Source: an uncultured bacterium
Lineage (GTDB): Bacteria; Bacillota; Clostridia; Lachnospirales; Lachnospiraceae
DNA: 64,000 bases
Assembly: GCA_948467735.1 (NCBI GenBank)
Contig: CAOKFN010000009.1
Span: 1-64,000 of the forward strand
Direction of reading: 5' to 3'
Part shown: positions 24,337-32,760 of the stretch, one piece after another
Layout: the number at the start of each line of letters is the position of its first letter
How positions within the stretch are numbered: the first letter of the stretch is position 1
Made by a program: the position numbers and the translations under genes
Notes under the pieces: model-generated
The model's input: the letters and a program-made list of their open reading frames with translations, nothing else
Database searches by the model: none
What the model was told of the DNA's origin: nothing

Positions 24337-27300
24337 ATGAGACGCAAGAAACAATTTGCAGCCCTTTCGCTGGCGGCAGTTTTGGTATTGGGGGGGGCAT
24401 TTCCTAGTCCTGATGTTCCAAAATTTGTACATGCGGAAGAGGTGCAGACAGAGCTGTCGGATCAGCCGACGGAGCCGACAGCGGACCAGCCGACGGAACC
24501 GACAGCGGATCAGCTGACGGAACCGACAGCGGACCAGCCGACGGAACCGACAGCGGACCAGCCGACGGAGCCGACAGCGGACCAGACTTCAGGAACACCT
24601 GTGGAGCCTGTGACGAATGAGCCGGCAGGGGATAACGGAGCCGAGAGCGGTGACGGTATTGCTGCTTTTGCAAATGATACCATAACAGGCGCGTTTGATT
24701 TTTCTACTTGGAAAAACGGAGAGGATCTCGTAATTCCGGCGGGAATCTTTGACAGCAATGATATCCATGTGGAGATATTTGGCAGCGGCATGGACTTTAA
24801 AGAGGGCTCAAAGACGTATAACGGAGAGACCTATACAAAAGCCATCAAGACGAAGCAGAAGGGTTCTGTTACAGTGGCGGAGGGCGCAGTAACCGCAGTG
24901 GGAGCTTTAAAGTTTACCGCCGGTTATGATGCTGAAATTTCTATAGTTATGGATAAGACCGCCGGGGAAATCCATATGATGTGCTTTGAAAACGGAGCCC
25001 TGACGGATGAACAGGAAGGAACGGCCATTGCGGCAGGAGGAACAACGGGAGGAACTTATACGTTACAGGCCGGAAAAGAATATTATTTCTGGTCGGAGGG
25101 TCAGAATGTTCAGGTTTGGAACATTGCGTATAATTATGTAAAGAGTGATCCTGTAGTACCTGATAAGCCCAAGGTGCCTGTGGATGATGCCTTTGTGTTT
25201 TCTACATGGAAAAATGGAGAGGATCTCGTAATTCCGGCGGGAACCTTTGACAGCAATGATATCCATGTGGAGATATTTGGCAGCGGTATGGATTACAAAG
25301 AAGGCTCTAAGACTTATAACGGAGAAACGTATACGGACGCCATCAAGACAAAACAGAAGGGTTCTGTTACAGTGGCGGACGGCGTTGTAACCGCAGTGGG
25401 AGCTTTAAAGTTTACCGCCGATTACGATGCTGAAATTTCTATAGTTATGGATAAGACCGCCGGGGAAATCCATATGATGTGCTTTGAAAACGGAGCCCTG
25501 ACGGATGAACAGGAAGGAACGGCCATTGCGGCAGGAGGAACAACGGGAGGAACTTATACGTTACAGGCCGGAAAAGAATATTATTTCTGGTCGGAGGGTC
25601 AGAATGTCCAAATCTGGAACATTTCCTACAAATACGAAAAAGAAGCGGACACCCCCGAGAATCCCGACGACCCCATCGTGCTTCCTGAAGGCATCGATGC
25701 ATTCCCCGGCGCGGAAGGCGGCGGCAGGTATGCCACCGGCGGCAGGGGCGGCGATGTGTATGTGGTTACGAATCTGAACGACAGCGGGGAAGGCTCCCTT
25801 CGTTACGGAATTGACACTGCAGAGGAGTCGGGCCGTATTATTGTATTTGACGTGGGCGGCACCATCAATTTAAAGTCCCCGCTGAAATTTAAAAACAAAT
25901 CCAATATTACCATAGCCGGGCAGACGGCTCCCGGGGACGGTATTACCGTTGCGGGCTATGACACGGATATCAGCGACAGTAAAAATATCATTATCCGTTT
26001 TGTTCGTTTCCGGGTGGGAACGGCGAACCTGTTAAACGGCGGCGACTCCATGGACGCGCTGTGGGGCAGGGATAACGATACCTTTATCATCGACCACTGT
26101 ACCTTCAGCTGGAATACGGATGAAACCCTGTCCACCTACAGAGGAAAGAACGGAACCGTGCAGTGGTGTATTATTTCCGAGAGTCTGACGGTTTCCGGCC
26201 ATTCCAAGGGACGTCACGGCTACGGCGGTATTTTCGGCGGCGATAACACGGTATTCCAGTACAATCTGATGACGAACCATACGTCGAGGAATCCACGAAT
26301 CGGCGGAGGCTCCATGTATGATCCCATCAGCCCGCCCAATAATATGCAGCCAAGCTTTGCAACTCTGCAGCTGAGCAATAATGTGCTGTACAATCAGGGA
26401 TATTATCCCTGTTACGGCGGCGGTTTTGCGTACACGAATTATATCAACAATTATGTGAAGCCCGGCGCGGGAACCAGAGAAACCATTGAAAATATTCTGA
26501 TCTATGTGGGCGAGAAGAATAAAACCGGTGGTTTCTATGTCAATGGCAATATTCTGGAGGGAAATGACAGTGTTACTCAGAATAACCGTTCCGGCATAAA
26601 GGAGGATGCTCCTAATTATATCAGCGATACCATATATACGCCCACGCTGGATGCGGCAAATCCGAACGCATTCGATGTGTCCTTGGTCAGCGCAGAGGAG
26701 TGCTATGAGCTGGTGCTGAAAGGGGCGGGCGCTACTTATCCGCATCGTGACGCCGTTGACGCCAGAGTGGCGGCTCAGGTAAGGGACGGCAGCGGTTTCT
26801 ACATCAATACGCCTGACGAAGTGGGCGGCTATCCGGCGAAGGATGTGAGGGCGGCGGATATAGGACGCACGGATTCCGACGGCGACGGCATTCCGGATAC
26901 ATGGGAAGAGGCGCATGGCCTGAATCCTAACGACCCTTCGGACAGCAGGAAGCTTGCATCCGAGACGGAAGGCGATCCGAATTACGGATATGCATGGGTG
27001 GAAGTATATTTCAATGAACTCGTAAATACGGTAATGCAGACCGGCTATGAGGCGCCGAACCCTGTGGTCACAATTGATTTAAAGAATAATACGCTGGTCA
27101 GCGAGGGACAGGATGTTACCGTAACTGCGGACGTAAAAGCAAATAACGGCGGTTCTATCGCAAAGGTAGAATTTTACATAGGCGATCAGGTGGTGAATTC
27201 TTATGAGAGCGCGCCTTATACCCATACCTTTACAGGCTTGGCGGACGGAACCTACAATATTTCTGTCCGGGCTTATGATGACGGCGGCAATGCCACACAG

Positions 27301-29925
27301 AGTACCACTTCCAAGCTGCATGTGAATTCCACTGCGGGAACGGGAGATTGGACCAGTCAGGATGTGGGACATCCGGGCGTGGCAGGCACGGCTTCCCTCA
27401 CGGACGGCGTGCTCACCGTGAAAGGCGCGGGAAAGCTGGGCAGGCAGGAAGGAAGCATTACAGGAAGTGAAGCCAGCAGAGAGACAAAGGATGATTTCCA
27501 GTATGTGTATCAGCAGATGACCGGGGATGGTGAATTGGTTGCCAAGCTGGATTCCTTCCTTGCGGTGGACTGCCATACCTTTAACGGATTGATGTTCAGG
27601 GAATCTCTGGACGAAAATGCGGCTGCGGCGGCGCTGGGTCTGACCATGACCAAGATATGGGACGGCTGTGAAAGCGTCTGGACCGCTTATATGGTGAAGA
27701 GAGAGACCACGGGCGGCAGCATAACCACGGTCAGCTCCTCCATTGACAGCCCCTCCGCGGCAGCAAATGCGGGCATTCCCAGTATTTCCGGCTTGAATTT
27801 CAAATCGGGAAATACCTTTAACGGCACTTGGCTGAAGCTGAACCGCAAGGGAGATGTGTTTACTGGTTCTGTGTCTGACGATGGCAAGGTTTGGCAGGAC
27901 GTAGGGCAGTTTACGATAAAGATGCCGGAGACGCTTTATGTGGGATTTGCCGTAGAGGCGGGCAAGGTCGCAAACGATCTGGAGAATTACGCGACGGCCA
28001 AATTCTCCAATATTGCGGTTCATACGGCTTTCGGTACGATTACTTATGAATTGGAAAATGTAGATTATGTGGGAGCGAATCAGTTTGCGGTAGGAGAGGA
28101 CGTCTCGATTACTCTGTCCAATGTGGAAGGCTATCTGCTGCCGGAGACTGTGGAAGCAGTCGTGGACGGCAAGCCCGTGGAAGTGGAATACGATGCTAAG
28201 ACGGGAGTCGTTACGCTGAAAAAGCCTGCCGGCAATGTGGTGATTAAGGCTCAGGGCGTGAAGCGTGTCATTTCTTCCATGAAATATGAGGAAGTGGATC
28301 CCGGCGATCTGCTGACCGTGGAGGAAAAGGACGGAAAATTAATTCTGACACAGACAGCGGAATCCGGATCTACCTCTCAAGGCTTCCCCGGAGGCGAAAA
28401 CTATAAAGAGGCCGTGAACCAGAGCTGGCTGCTGTTCCCGGAAGTGGATCAGCCTCAGCAGATGTCGCTGAATATTACGGTGAAAAAGCTTCTGCCCGTG
28501 GGAACAAATAATAATACGGGAGCGTTTGTGGGCGTGTTTGATCTCACCGAGAACAAGCAGGCGTTCAGTACGCTGGGGCTTCGTCCGGCAGCTGCGGGAG
28601 CGGTATCTAAGTACTGGACAAAATTGGATAAAACCGGAAACGGCGGTACAAAGCAGGATCTTGTCATGGATACCGCCTATACCATTAATTTTGCTTATGA
28701 CAAGAACGGACAGTATACGGTGACATGGAGTACGGAAACCGGTATTTCCGGCACCGAAACCTTCAAGTCAAGTGAGAATTTCCTGAAGAAAGGGGCGCCG
28801 GTCCGTTACGGTATCGGTTTGATTGGCGCCACGGTTGAAGTGACTGGCTGGAAGTACATCGACCATGAAGGGAATTTGATTTACTGGCAGGATGGCGCGG
28901 ATTATACTAAAGTGGACGCAGCTATTGCGGAGGCAGGAAAGCTGAATCCGGAAGAATATGAGAATTTTGCGGCAGTGCAGGAGGCTGTGGACGCTGTGGT
29001 GCGCGGTCTTGCATTGACAGAACAGGCCAATGTGGACGCAATGGCCAAGGCGATTGAAGACGCCATAGCCGCGCTGGTGAAAAAGCAGGAGCCCACGACA
29101 AGCCCGGAACCTTCTGAGAGTCCTGAGCCTTCCGAAAGCCCTGAGCCTTCCGAGAGTCCGGAACCGTCTGAAAGCCCTGAGCCTTCCGAGAGTCCGGAAC
29201 CGTCTACAAGCCCTGAGCCTTCCACGAGCCCGGAACCTTCTGTAAGTCCGGAACCTTCAACCAGTCCGGAGCCTTCGACGCCGCCGGATGTTACGGAGAC
29301 TTCCCAGACAAAAGCAGAGGTTGAAAAGGAGCTTTCGGAGTCCGTGCTGACAACGGATGTAAAGGACAAAACGGGATGTACTACCATTGAGGAATTAACG
29401 GAGTATCTGCGTAATACCGTGGTGAAAGAGGAATACGCAGGTGCGGAGTCTTTGGTTCTGAATGTTACCATTATGATTAGCTTGGATGGCGGTAATACAT
29501 GGAAAAACGCAGACAAGAACAATATTCCAAAGGATGGAGTGGATGTGGTTCTGCCTTATCCGGAGGGAACCAACAAGGATGATTATGAATTTACCGTGAG
29601 CCATCTGATTACTGAGGATTGGAACGGTCAGATTCCGGGCACTGTGGAATGGCCTGAAGTGACGAAAACGGAAGAAGGCCTTAAGATGCATGTGCTGAGC
29701 GCATCTCCTTTTACAGTTGCGTGGAGGGCCGTTGATCAGAACAATGACGACGACGATGATGACGACGAAATGGAAGAAGTCGGCGAAGAACTCACGGCGC
29801 AGGCAGGCAAGACAGGCGACCATATGGGCATGTTTGCAGGCATGTGGGGAGTTGTGCTGCTGGCGGCCGCAGGCGGATGCGTTGTTGTATATTTCCGTAA
29901 ACGTGAAAAGGACGGAACAAAATAA
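24337..29925 (+). CDS. Very large secreted pectate-lyase-like protein with repeated CBM-like modules
   Basis: An 1862-residue surface protein, paralogue of its upstream neighbour. Order: signal peptide (FAALSLAAVLVLGGAFP); a TADQPTEP octapeptide repeat; two near-identical ~166-residue beta-rich modules (each starting FSTWKNGEDLVIPAG); the PL1-like beta-helix (FPGAEGGGRYATGGRGGD, IDHCTFSWNTDETLSTYRG); calcium-type loop DSDGDGIPDTWEEAHGLNP; Ig-like and concanavalin-like parts; a helical region; a Pro/Ser/Glu repeat (SPEPSESPEPS); then a tail with GKTGD, a hydrophobic stretch (MWGVVLLAAAGGCVVVYF) and KRKEKD-like basic end. The GKTGD tail resembles a cell-wall sorting signal but lacks canonical LPxTG. 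It would attach to pectin-rich plant wall material. Neither protein was tested here. Confidence 0.85.
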   Translation: MRRKKQFAALSLAAVLVLGGAFPSPDVPKFVHAEEVQTELSDQPTEPTADQPTEPTADQLTEPTADQPTEPTADQPTEPTADQTSGTPVEPVTNEPAGDNGAESGDGIAAFANDTITGAFDFSTWKNGEDLVIPAGIFDSNDIHVEIFGSGMDFKEGSKTYNGETYTKAIKTKQKGSVTVAEGAVTAVGALKFTAGYDAEISIVMDKTAGEIHMMCFENGALTDEQEGTAIAAGGTTGGTYTLQAGKEYYFWSEGQNVQVWNIAYNYVKSDPVVPDKPKVPVDDAFVFSTWKNGEDLVIPAGTFDSNDIHVEIFGSGMDYKEGSKTYNGETYTDAIKTKQKGSVTVADGVVTAVGALKFTADYDAEISIVMDKTAGEIHMMCFENGALTDEQEGTAIAAGGTTGGTYTLQAGKEYYFWSEGQNVQIWNISYKYEKEADTPENPDDPIVLPEGIDAFPGAEGGGRYATGGRGGDVYVVTNLNDSGEGSLRYGIDTAEESGRIIVFDVGGTINLKSPLKFKNKSNITIAGQTAPGDGITVAGYDTDISDSKNIIIRFVRFRVGTANLLNGGDSMDALWGRDNDTFIIDHCTFSWNTDETLSTYRGKNGTVQWCIISESLTVSGHSKGRHGYGGIFGGDNTVFQYNLMTNHTSRNPRIGGGSMYDPISPPNNMQPSFATLQLSNNVLYNQGYYPCYGGGFAYTNYINNYVKPGAGTRETIENILIYVGEKNKTGGFYVNGNILEGNDSVTQNNRSGIKEDAPNYISDTIYTPTLDAANPNAFDVSLVSAEECYELVLKGAGATYPHRDAVDARVAAQVRDGSGFYINTPDEVGGYPAKDVRAADIGRTDSDGDGIPDTWEEAHGLNPNDPSDSRKLASETEGDPNYGYAWVEVYFNELVNTVMQTGYEAPNPVVTIDLKNNTLVSEGQDVTVTADVKANNGGSIAKVEFYIGDQVVNSYESAPYTHTFTGLADGTYNISVRAYDDGGNATQSTTSKLHVNSTAGTGDWTSQDVGHPGVAGTASLTDGVLTVKGAGKLGRQEGSITGSEASRETKDDFQYVYQQMTGDGELVAKLDSFLAVDCHTFNGLMFRESLDENAAAAALGLTMTKIWDGCESVWTAYMVKRETTGGSITTVSSSIDSPSAAANAGIPSISGLNFKSGNTFNGTWLKLNRKGDVFTGSVSDDGKVWQDVGQFTIKMPETLYVGFAVEAGKVANDLENYATAKFSNIAVHTAFGTITYELENVDYVGANQFAVGEDVSITLSNVEGYLLPETVEAVVDGKPVEVEYDAKTGVVTLKKPAGNVVIKAQGVKRVISSMKYEEVDPGDLLTVEEKDGKLILTQTAESGSTSQGFPGGENYKEAVNQSWLLFPEVDQPQQMSLNITVKKLLPVGTNNNTGAFVGVFDLTENKQAFSTLGLRPAAAGAVSKYWTKLDKTGNGGTKQDLVMDTAYTINFAYDKNGQYTVTWSTETGISGTETFKSSENFLKKGAPVRYGIGLIGATVEVTGWKYIDHEGNLIYWQDGADYTKVDAAIAEAGKLNPEEYENFAAVQEAVDAVVRGLALTEQANVDAMAKAIEDAIAALVKKQEPTTSPEPSESPEPSESPEPSESPEPSESPEPSESPEPSTSPEPSTSPEPSVSPEPSTSPEPSTPPDVTETSQTKAEVEKELSESVLTTDVKDKTGCTTIEELTEYLRNTVVKEEYAGAESLVLNVTIMISLDGGNTWKNADKNNIPKDGVDVVLPYPEGTNKDDYEFTVSHLITEDWNGQIPGTVEWPEVTKTEEGLKMHVLSASPFTVAWRAVDQNNDDDDDDDEMEEVGEELTAQAGKTGDHMGMFAGMWGVVLLAAAGGCVVVYFRKREKDGTK
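24463..24584 (+). repeat. 24-bp repeat encoding TADQPTEP
   Basis: Five copies of a unit like CCGACGGAACCGACAGCGGA plus CCAG. It is in frame and lies right after the signal peptide. Proline/threonine-rich linker. Confidence 0.85.
24700..25630 (+). repeat. ~498-bp tandem duplication of the CBM-like module
   Basis: The sequence from TTTCTACTTGGAAAAACGG (24701) recurs from about 25199 with a 498-bp offset and only scattered differences across roughly 440 bp, so the duplication is recent. Confidence 0.85.
29104..29280 (+). repeat. Pro/Ser/Glu coding repeat (SPEPSE)
   Basis: About 15 copies of a 12-bp unit such as AGCCCGGAACCT. Encodes a stiff cell-wall-spanning linker before the C-terminal region. 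Confidence 0.85.
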
Positions 29926-29956
29926 GACAGTATCGAATATAAAGTATTGAAAAGCG

Positions 29957-29992
29957 GAGCGTATGGAGAATCATCCATATGCTCTGTTTTTT
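29957..29992 (+). terminator. Intrinsic terminator after the second pectate-lyase gene
   Basis: Arms GAGCGTATGGA and TCCATATGCTC (10 of 11 paired) with a 6-nt loop, followed by TGTTTTTT. It lies 30 bp after the stop. Confidence 0.85.
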
Positions 29993-30064
29993 CAATGAAA
30001 CCGCGTCGGGCAGAACGGCGTTTCTTGTAGTGGAAGAATCACTCAAAAGGAAAAAATTTATTCA

Positions 30065-30093
30065 TTGCCAAGCATATACAAATGTGCTAAAAT
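30065..30093 (+). promoter_or_regulatory. Promoter upstream of the epimerase/cytidylyltransferase operon
   Basis: -35 TTGCCA (30065-30070), 17-bp spacer, -10 TAAAAT (30088-30093). Start of transcription near 30100, about 214 nt before the first gene. Confidence 0.7.
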
Positions 30094-30099
30094 AAAACC

Positions 30100-30185
30100 A
30101 GATACCGCTTGTTAAGGGCGGATCAATGATGAAATCAAATGGGAAATCCACCCTGTAATCTGCAAAAGTTTAAGGGTGGATTTTT
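30100..30185 (+). ncRNA. Leader RNA ending in an intrinsic terminator (candidate attenuator or small RNA)
   Basis: A hairpin near CCGCTTGTTAAGGGCGG (about 30104-30120) is followed by a terminator at 30144-30185: arms AAATCCACCCT and AGGGTGGATTT, then TTTTT. The terminator lies between the promoter and the operon's first gene, so transcription must read through it or the RNA is a separate ~85-nt small RNA. No known riboswitch class was recognised in it. Confidence 0.55.
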
Positions 30186-30313
30186 GTGTATGGCGTGTAA
30201 GTAAAAGCGACTTCGGCTCAGAAATATGATACATATGAGAATTTGAATGAACTGCTCTGAGGCTGGGACGGAATAAATGCCCTAAGCGGCAATTTTGAAC
30301 AGGAGGGGTAACA

Positions 30314-30976
30314 ATGCAGTTTGAATTAATGGCATCCATGATGTGTGCCGATTATGGCTGTCTGGAGAATGAAGTAAAAGCGTTGGAGGAAGGCGGAATC
30401 GATTCTTTTCATATTGATATTATGGACGGAAGATATGTTCCAAACTTTGCTATGTCGTTAAATGATATGCGATATATTGCCAGCACGGCCATTCATCCAT
30501 TGGATGTACATTTGATGATTGAGCATCCCAGCAATAATATCGGTTTGTTCCTGAACAGTCTGAGGAAAGGAGATACGGTGTATATTCATCCCGAAGCGGA
30601 GTATCATCCCTCCACGACCTTACAGCGAATCATCGACGCAGGGATGGTTCCGGGTATCGCAATCAATCCGGGTACGTCCGTAGAAACGGTCATGGAAATG
30701 CTTCGCATCGTGAAGAAGGTTCTTGTGATGTCCGTAAATCCGGGCAATGCGGGGCAGATGTACCTGCCGTATGTGGGAAAGAAAATTACCAAGCTGCTGG
30801 CATTGAAGGAAGATATGGAATTTGAAATCTATTGGGACGGAGCCTGCAGCGCGGGCAAGATTCTTGAATTTGCACCCAAGGGAGTCAAAGGCTTTGTGCT
30901 TGGCACCACGCTGTTATTTGGGAAAAAGCAGCCATACGGAGAGACGCTGCAGAATATTCGGGAGCTGAGATTTTGA
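30314..30976 (+). CDS. Ribulose-phosphate 3-epimerase family protein
   Basis: A 220-residue TIM-barrel protein. HIDIMDGRYVPN holds the conserved Asp/His pair, HPLDVHLMI the second motif, and MSVNPGNAGQ replaces the usual VNPGFGGQ. The C-terminal phosphate motif is YWDGACSAGKI in place of VDGGV, so one Asp is kept but the surrounding loop differs from housekeeping Rpe. A specialised pentose- or polyol-phosphate epimerase is likely. It is followed after 10 bp by a cytidylyltransferase, and the pair suggests synthesis of a CDP-activated polyol for a surface polymer. The ribosome site AGGAGGGG precedes the ATG. Confidence 0.8.
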   Translation: MQFELMASMMCADYGCLENEVKALEEGGIDSFHIDIMDGRYVPNFAMSLNDMRYIASTAIHPLDVHLMIEHPSNNIGLFLNSLRKGDTVYIHPEAEYHPSTTLQRIIDAGMVPGIAINPGTSVETVMEMLRIVKKVLVMSVNPGNAGQMYLPYVGKKITKLLALKEDMEFEIYWDGACSAGKILEFAPKGVKGFVLGTTLLFGKKQPYGETLQNIRELRF

Positions 30977-30986
30977 GGAGGAGCGT

Positions 30987-31688
30987 ATGAACATAGCGTT
31001 AATTCTATCCGGCGGTACAGGCGTCAGAATGGGCGCTTCCCTTCCCAAGCAGTATCTTGAGGTAAACGGGCGGCCCATGATTACTTTTTCATTGGAGCGT
31101 TTATCGTTACATAAGGGGATAGATGCGATACAGATTGCGGCGGAACCGGAATGGCAGGAGCAGATAGAGAAATGGCTTGTACGATATGATCCGCATAAAA
31201 AGTGGAAAGGGTTTTCGGTTCCCGGGGAGAACCGTCAGCTTTCCATTTATCATGGGCTGGAGGATATCAGGAGTTATGGAGAGGATTCGGACTATGTATT
31301 GATCCATGATGCGGCAAGGCCTCTTTTGTCCGAAAAACTGATTACGGATTGTCTGGAAGCGGTAAAGGGACATGACGGCGTGCTGCCGGTGCTTCCTATG
31401 AAGGATACGGTGTATGCAAGTATGGATGGAAAAAGAATTTCATCCCTGCTGGATCGAAGTCAGATATTTGCCGGACAGGCGCCGGAGGTATTTCGGCTGG
31501 GGAAGTATTATGAGGCCAACAGGCGTCTGCTGCCGGAGGATATTTTGAAAATTAACGGTTCTACGGAGCCGGCCATATTGGCGGGAATGGATATCGCCAT
31601 GGTACCCGGGGACGAGAATAATTATAAAATTACCACACAGGCGGATTTGGAGAGATTCAGGGCATCCGTCGGCGTATGCGAGGAGTAA
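30987..31688 (+). CDS. IspD/TarI-like cytidylyltransferase
   Basis: A 233-residue nucleotidyltransferase. The CTP-binding start ALILSGGTGVRMGASLPKQY, the ILIHDAARPL-like VLIHDAARPLL and the NYKITTQADL end are typical of the IspD/TarI family. IspD makes CDP-methylerythritol; TarI makes CDP-ribitol. Pairing with a diverged epimerase 10 bp upstream, and the absence of any IspF neighbour, favour a CDP-polyol role such as TarI, but the sequence alone cannot decide. A purine-rich minisatellite follows the stop. Ribosome site GAGGAG precedes the ATG. Confidence 0.75.
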   Translation: MNIALILSGGTGVRMGASLPKQYLEVNGRPMITFSLERLSLHKGIDAIQIAAEPEWQEQIEKWLVRYDPHKKWKGFSVPGENRQLSIYHGLEDIRSYGEDSDYVLIHDAARPLLSEKLITDCLEAVKGHDGVLPVLPMKDTVYASMDGKRISSLLDRSQIFAGQAPEVFRLGKYYEANRRLLPEDILKINGSTEPAILAGMDIAMVPGDENNYKITTQADLERFRASVGVCEE

Positions 31689-31739
31689 GGCGGCAGTGGG
31701 AGGAAGAGCCGCAGCGGAGTATGCTGGAAGGCGAGACAA

Positions 31740-31930
31740 AGACCAGTTTTGAAGAGGGGGCGCGGCGGAATGCGCCGGAAGGCGGGACAAAGGCAGGTTT
31801 TTGAAGAGGAGTCGAGCCGCGGCGGCGGGCGCAGTCAGGAGAGAAAAGGCAGGTTTTTGAAGAGGAGGCGGGCCGCGGCGGCGTGTGCCTGCGGGCGGGA
31901 CAAAGGCAGTTTTTTTGAGGAGGAGGCAGG
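31740..31930 (+). repeat. Long-period purine-rich minisatellite between the cytidylyltransferase and glycosylase genes
   Basis: Four degenerate copies (period about 50-60 bp) sharing GGCGGGACAAAGGCAG and TTTTTGAAGAGGAGGCGGGC. The last copy supplies the GAGGAGGAGG ribosome site of the next gene. Confidence 0.75.
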
Positions 31931-31933
31931 GCC

Positions 31934-32599
31934 GTGATTGCAGGAGGGATAGAAGAAAAGCAGAAAAAGCGCATGACAAGAGAATTTTTCGCAAGGGACG
32001 GGATTACGGTGGCGCGGGAGCTTTTGGGGAAAATCCTTGTGCATGAAACAAAAATGGGCACGGTGCGCGGCATTATCACGGAAGTGGAGAGCTACATGGG
32101 GGAGACGGACAAGGGCGCCCACACATACGGCGGGAAACGGACCGAACGGACCGAACCCATGTACCATGCGGGCGGAACCTCCTATGTATACCTGATCTAC
32201 GGCATGTACAGCTGTATGAATATTGCCGCCATGACGGAGGGGATTCCGCAGGCAGTGCTGCTTCGCAGCGTGATGCCCGCGGACGAGGAATCCAAGGACA
32301 GGATGCTTGCCCTGAGGCTGGCGGAACTGAACAGGAAGCAGGAGAAGAAGGGCGGGGAGCCTTATACCATGGAGAATTGTCCGCCGTCGCTGAAAAAGCA
32401 TCTGGCGGACGGGCCGGGCAAAATGTGTATTGCCATGGGAATCACCAGAGCCGACAATGATTTGGATATGGTGAAGCATCCCGCATTTTATGTGACGGAA
32501 GGGATGGAAGTCAGGCAGGATCAAATCAAGGCGGGGAAGCGCATCGGCATTGACTATGCGGAGGAAGCTGCGGATTATCTGTGGAGATTTTACTTATAG
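31934..32599 (+). CDS. DNA-3-methyladenine glycosylase (AAG/MPG family)
   Basis: A 221-residue base-excision enzyme of the AAG type. Landmarks: REFFARDGITVARELLGKIL, ITEVESYMGETDKGAHTYGG, TSYVYLIYGMYSCMNI, PQAVLLRSVMP and DGPGKMCIAMGI, all in the usual order. It removes alkylated purines (3-methyladenine, hypoxanthine). The GTG at 31934, following the repeat-derived GAGGAGGAGG site, gives the full reading frame. An internal ATG at 31973 would fit the usual start (TREFF) but has a weaker ribosome site. Confidence 0.85.
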   Translation: MIAGGIEEKQKKRMTREFFARDGITVARELLGKILVHETKMGTVRGIITEVESYMGETDKGAHTYGGKRTERTEPMYHAGGTSYVYLIYGMYSCMNIAAMTEGIPQAVLLRSVMPADEESKDRMLALRLAELNRKQEKKGGEPYTMENCPPSLKKHLADGPGKMCIAMGITRADNDLDMVKHPAFYVTEGMEVRQDQIKAGKRIGIDYAEEAADYLWRFYL

Positions 32600-32760
32600 G
32601 AACCCAAAGGCGCTTCTGTAATAATAAGCTTTTTTGGTAATGATAAGCTTTTTTATTGCGGAGCTTATGGGGGCGGGCCGGAGGCAGATGATACTGCCCG
32701 TGAGGCGGCGCGGCAGAATATGTATGACATTTTGCACACATGGATTTGGAGGGTTTTGAT

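Noticed and set aside
29780..29925. Canonical LPxTG sorting signal on the large pectate-lyase-like protein
   Set aside because: Only GKTGD precedes the hydrophobic tail; LPxTG is absent, so sortase anchoring is left open.
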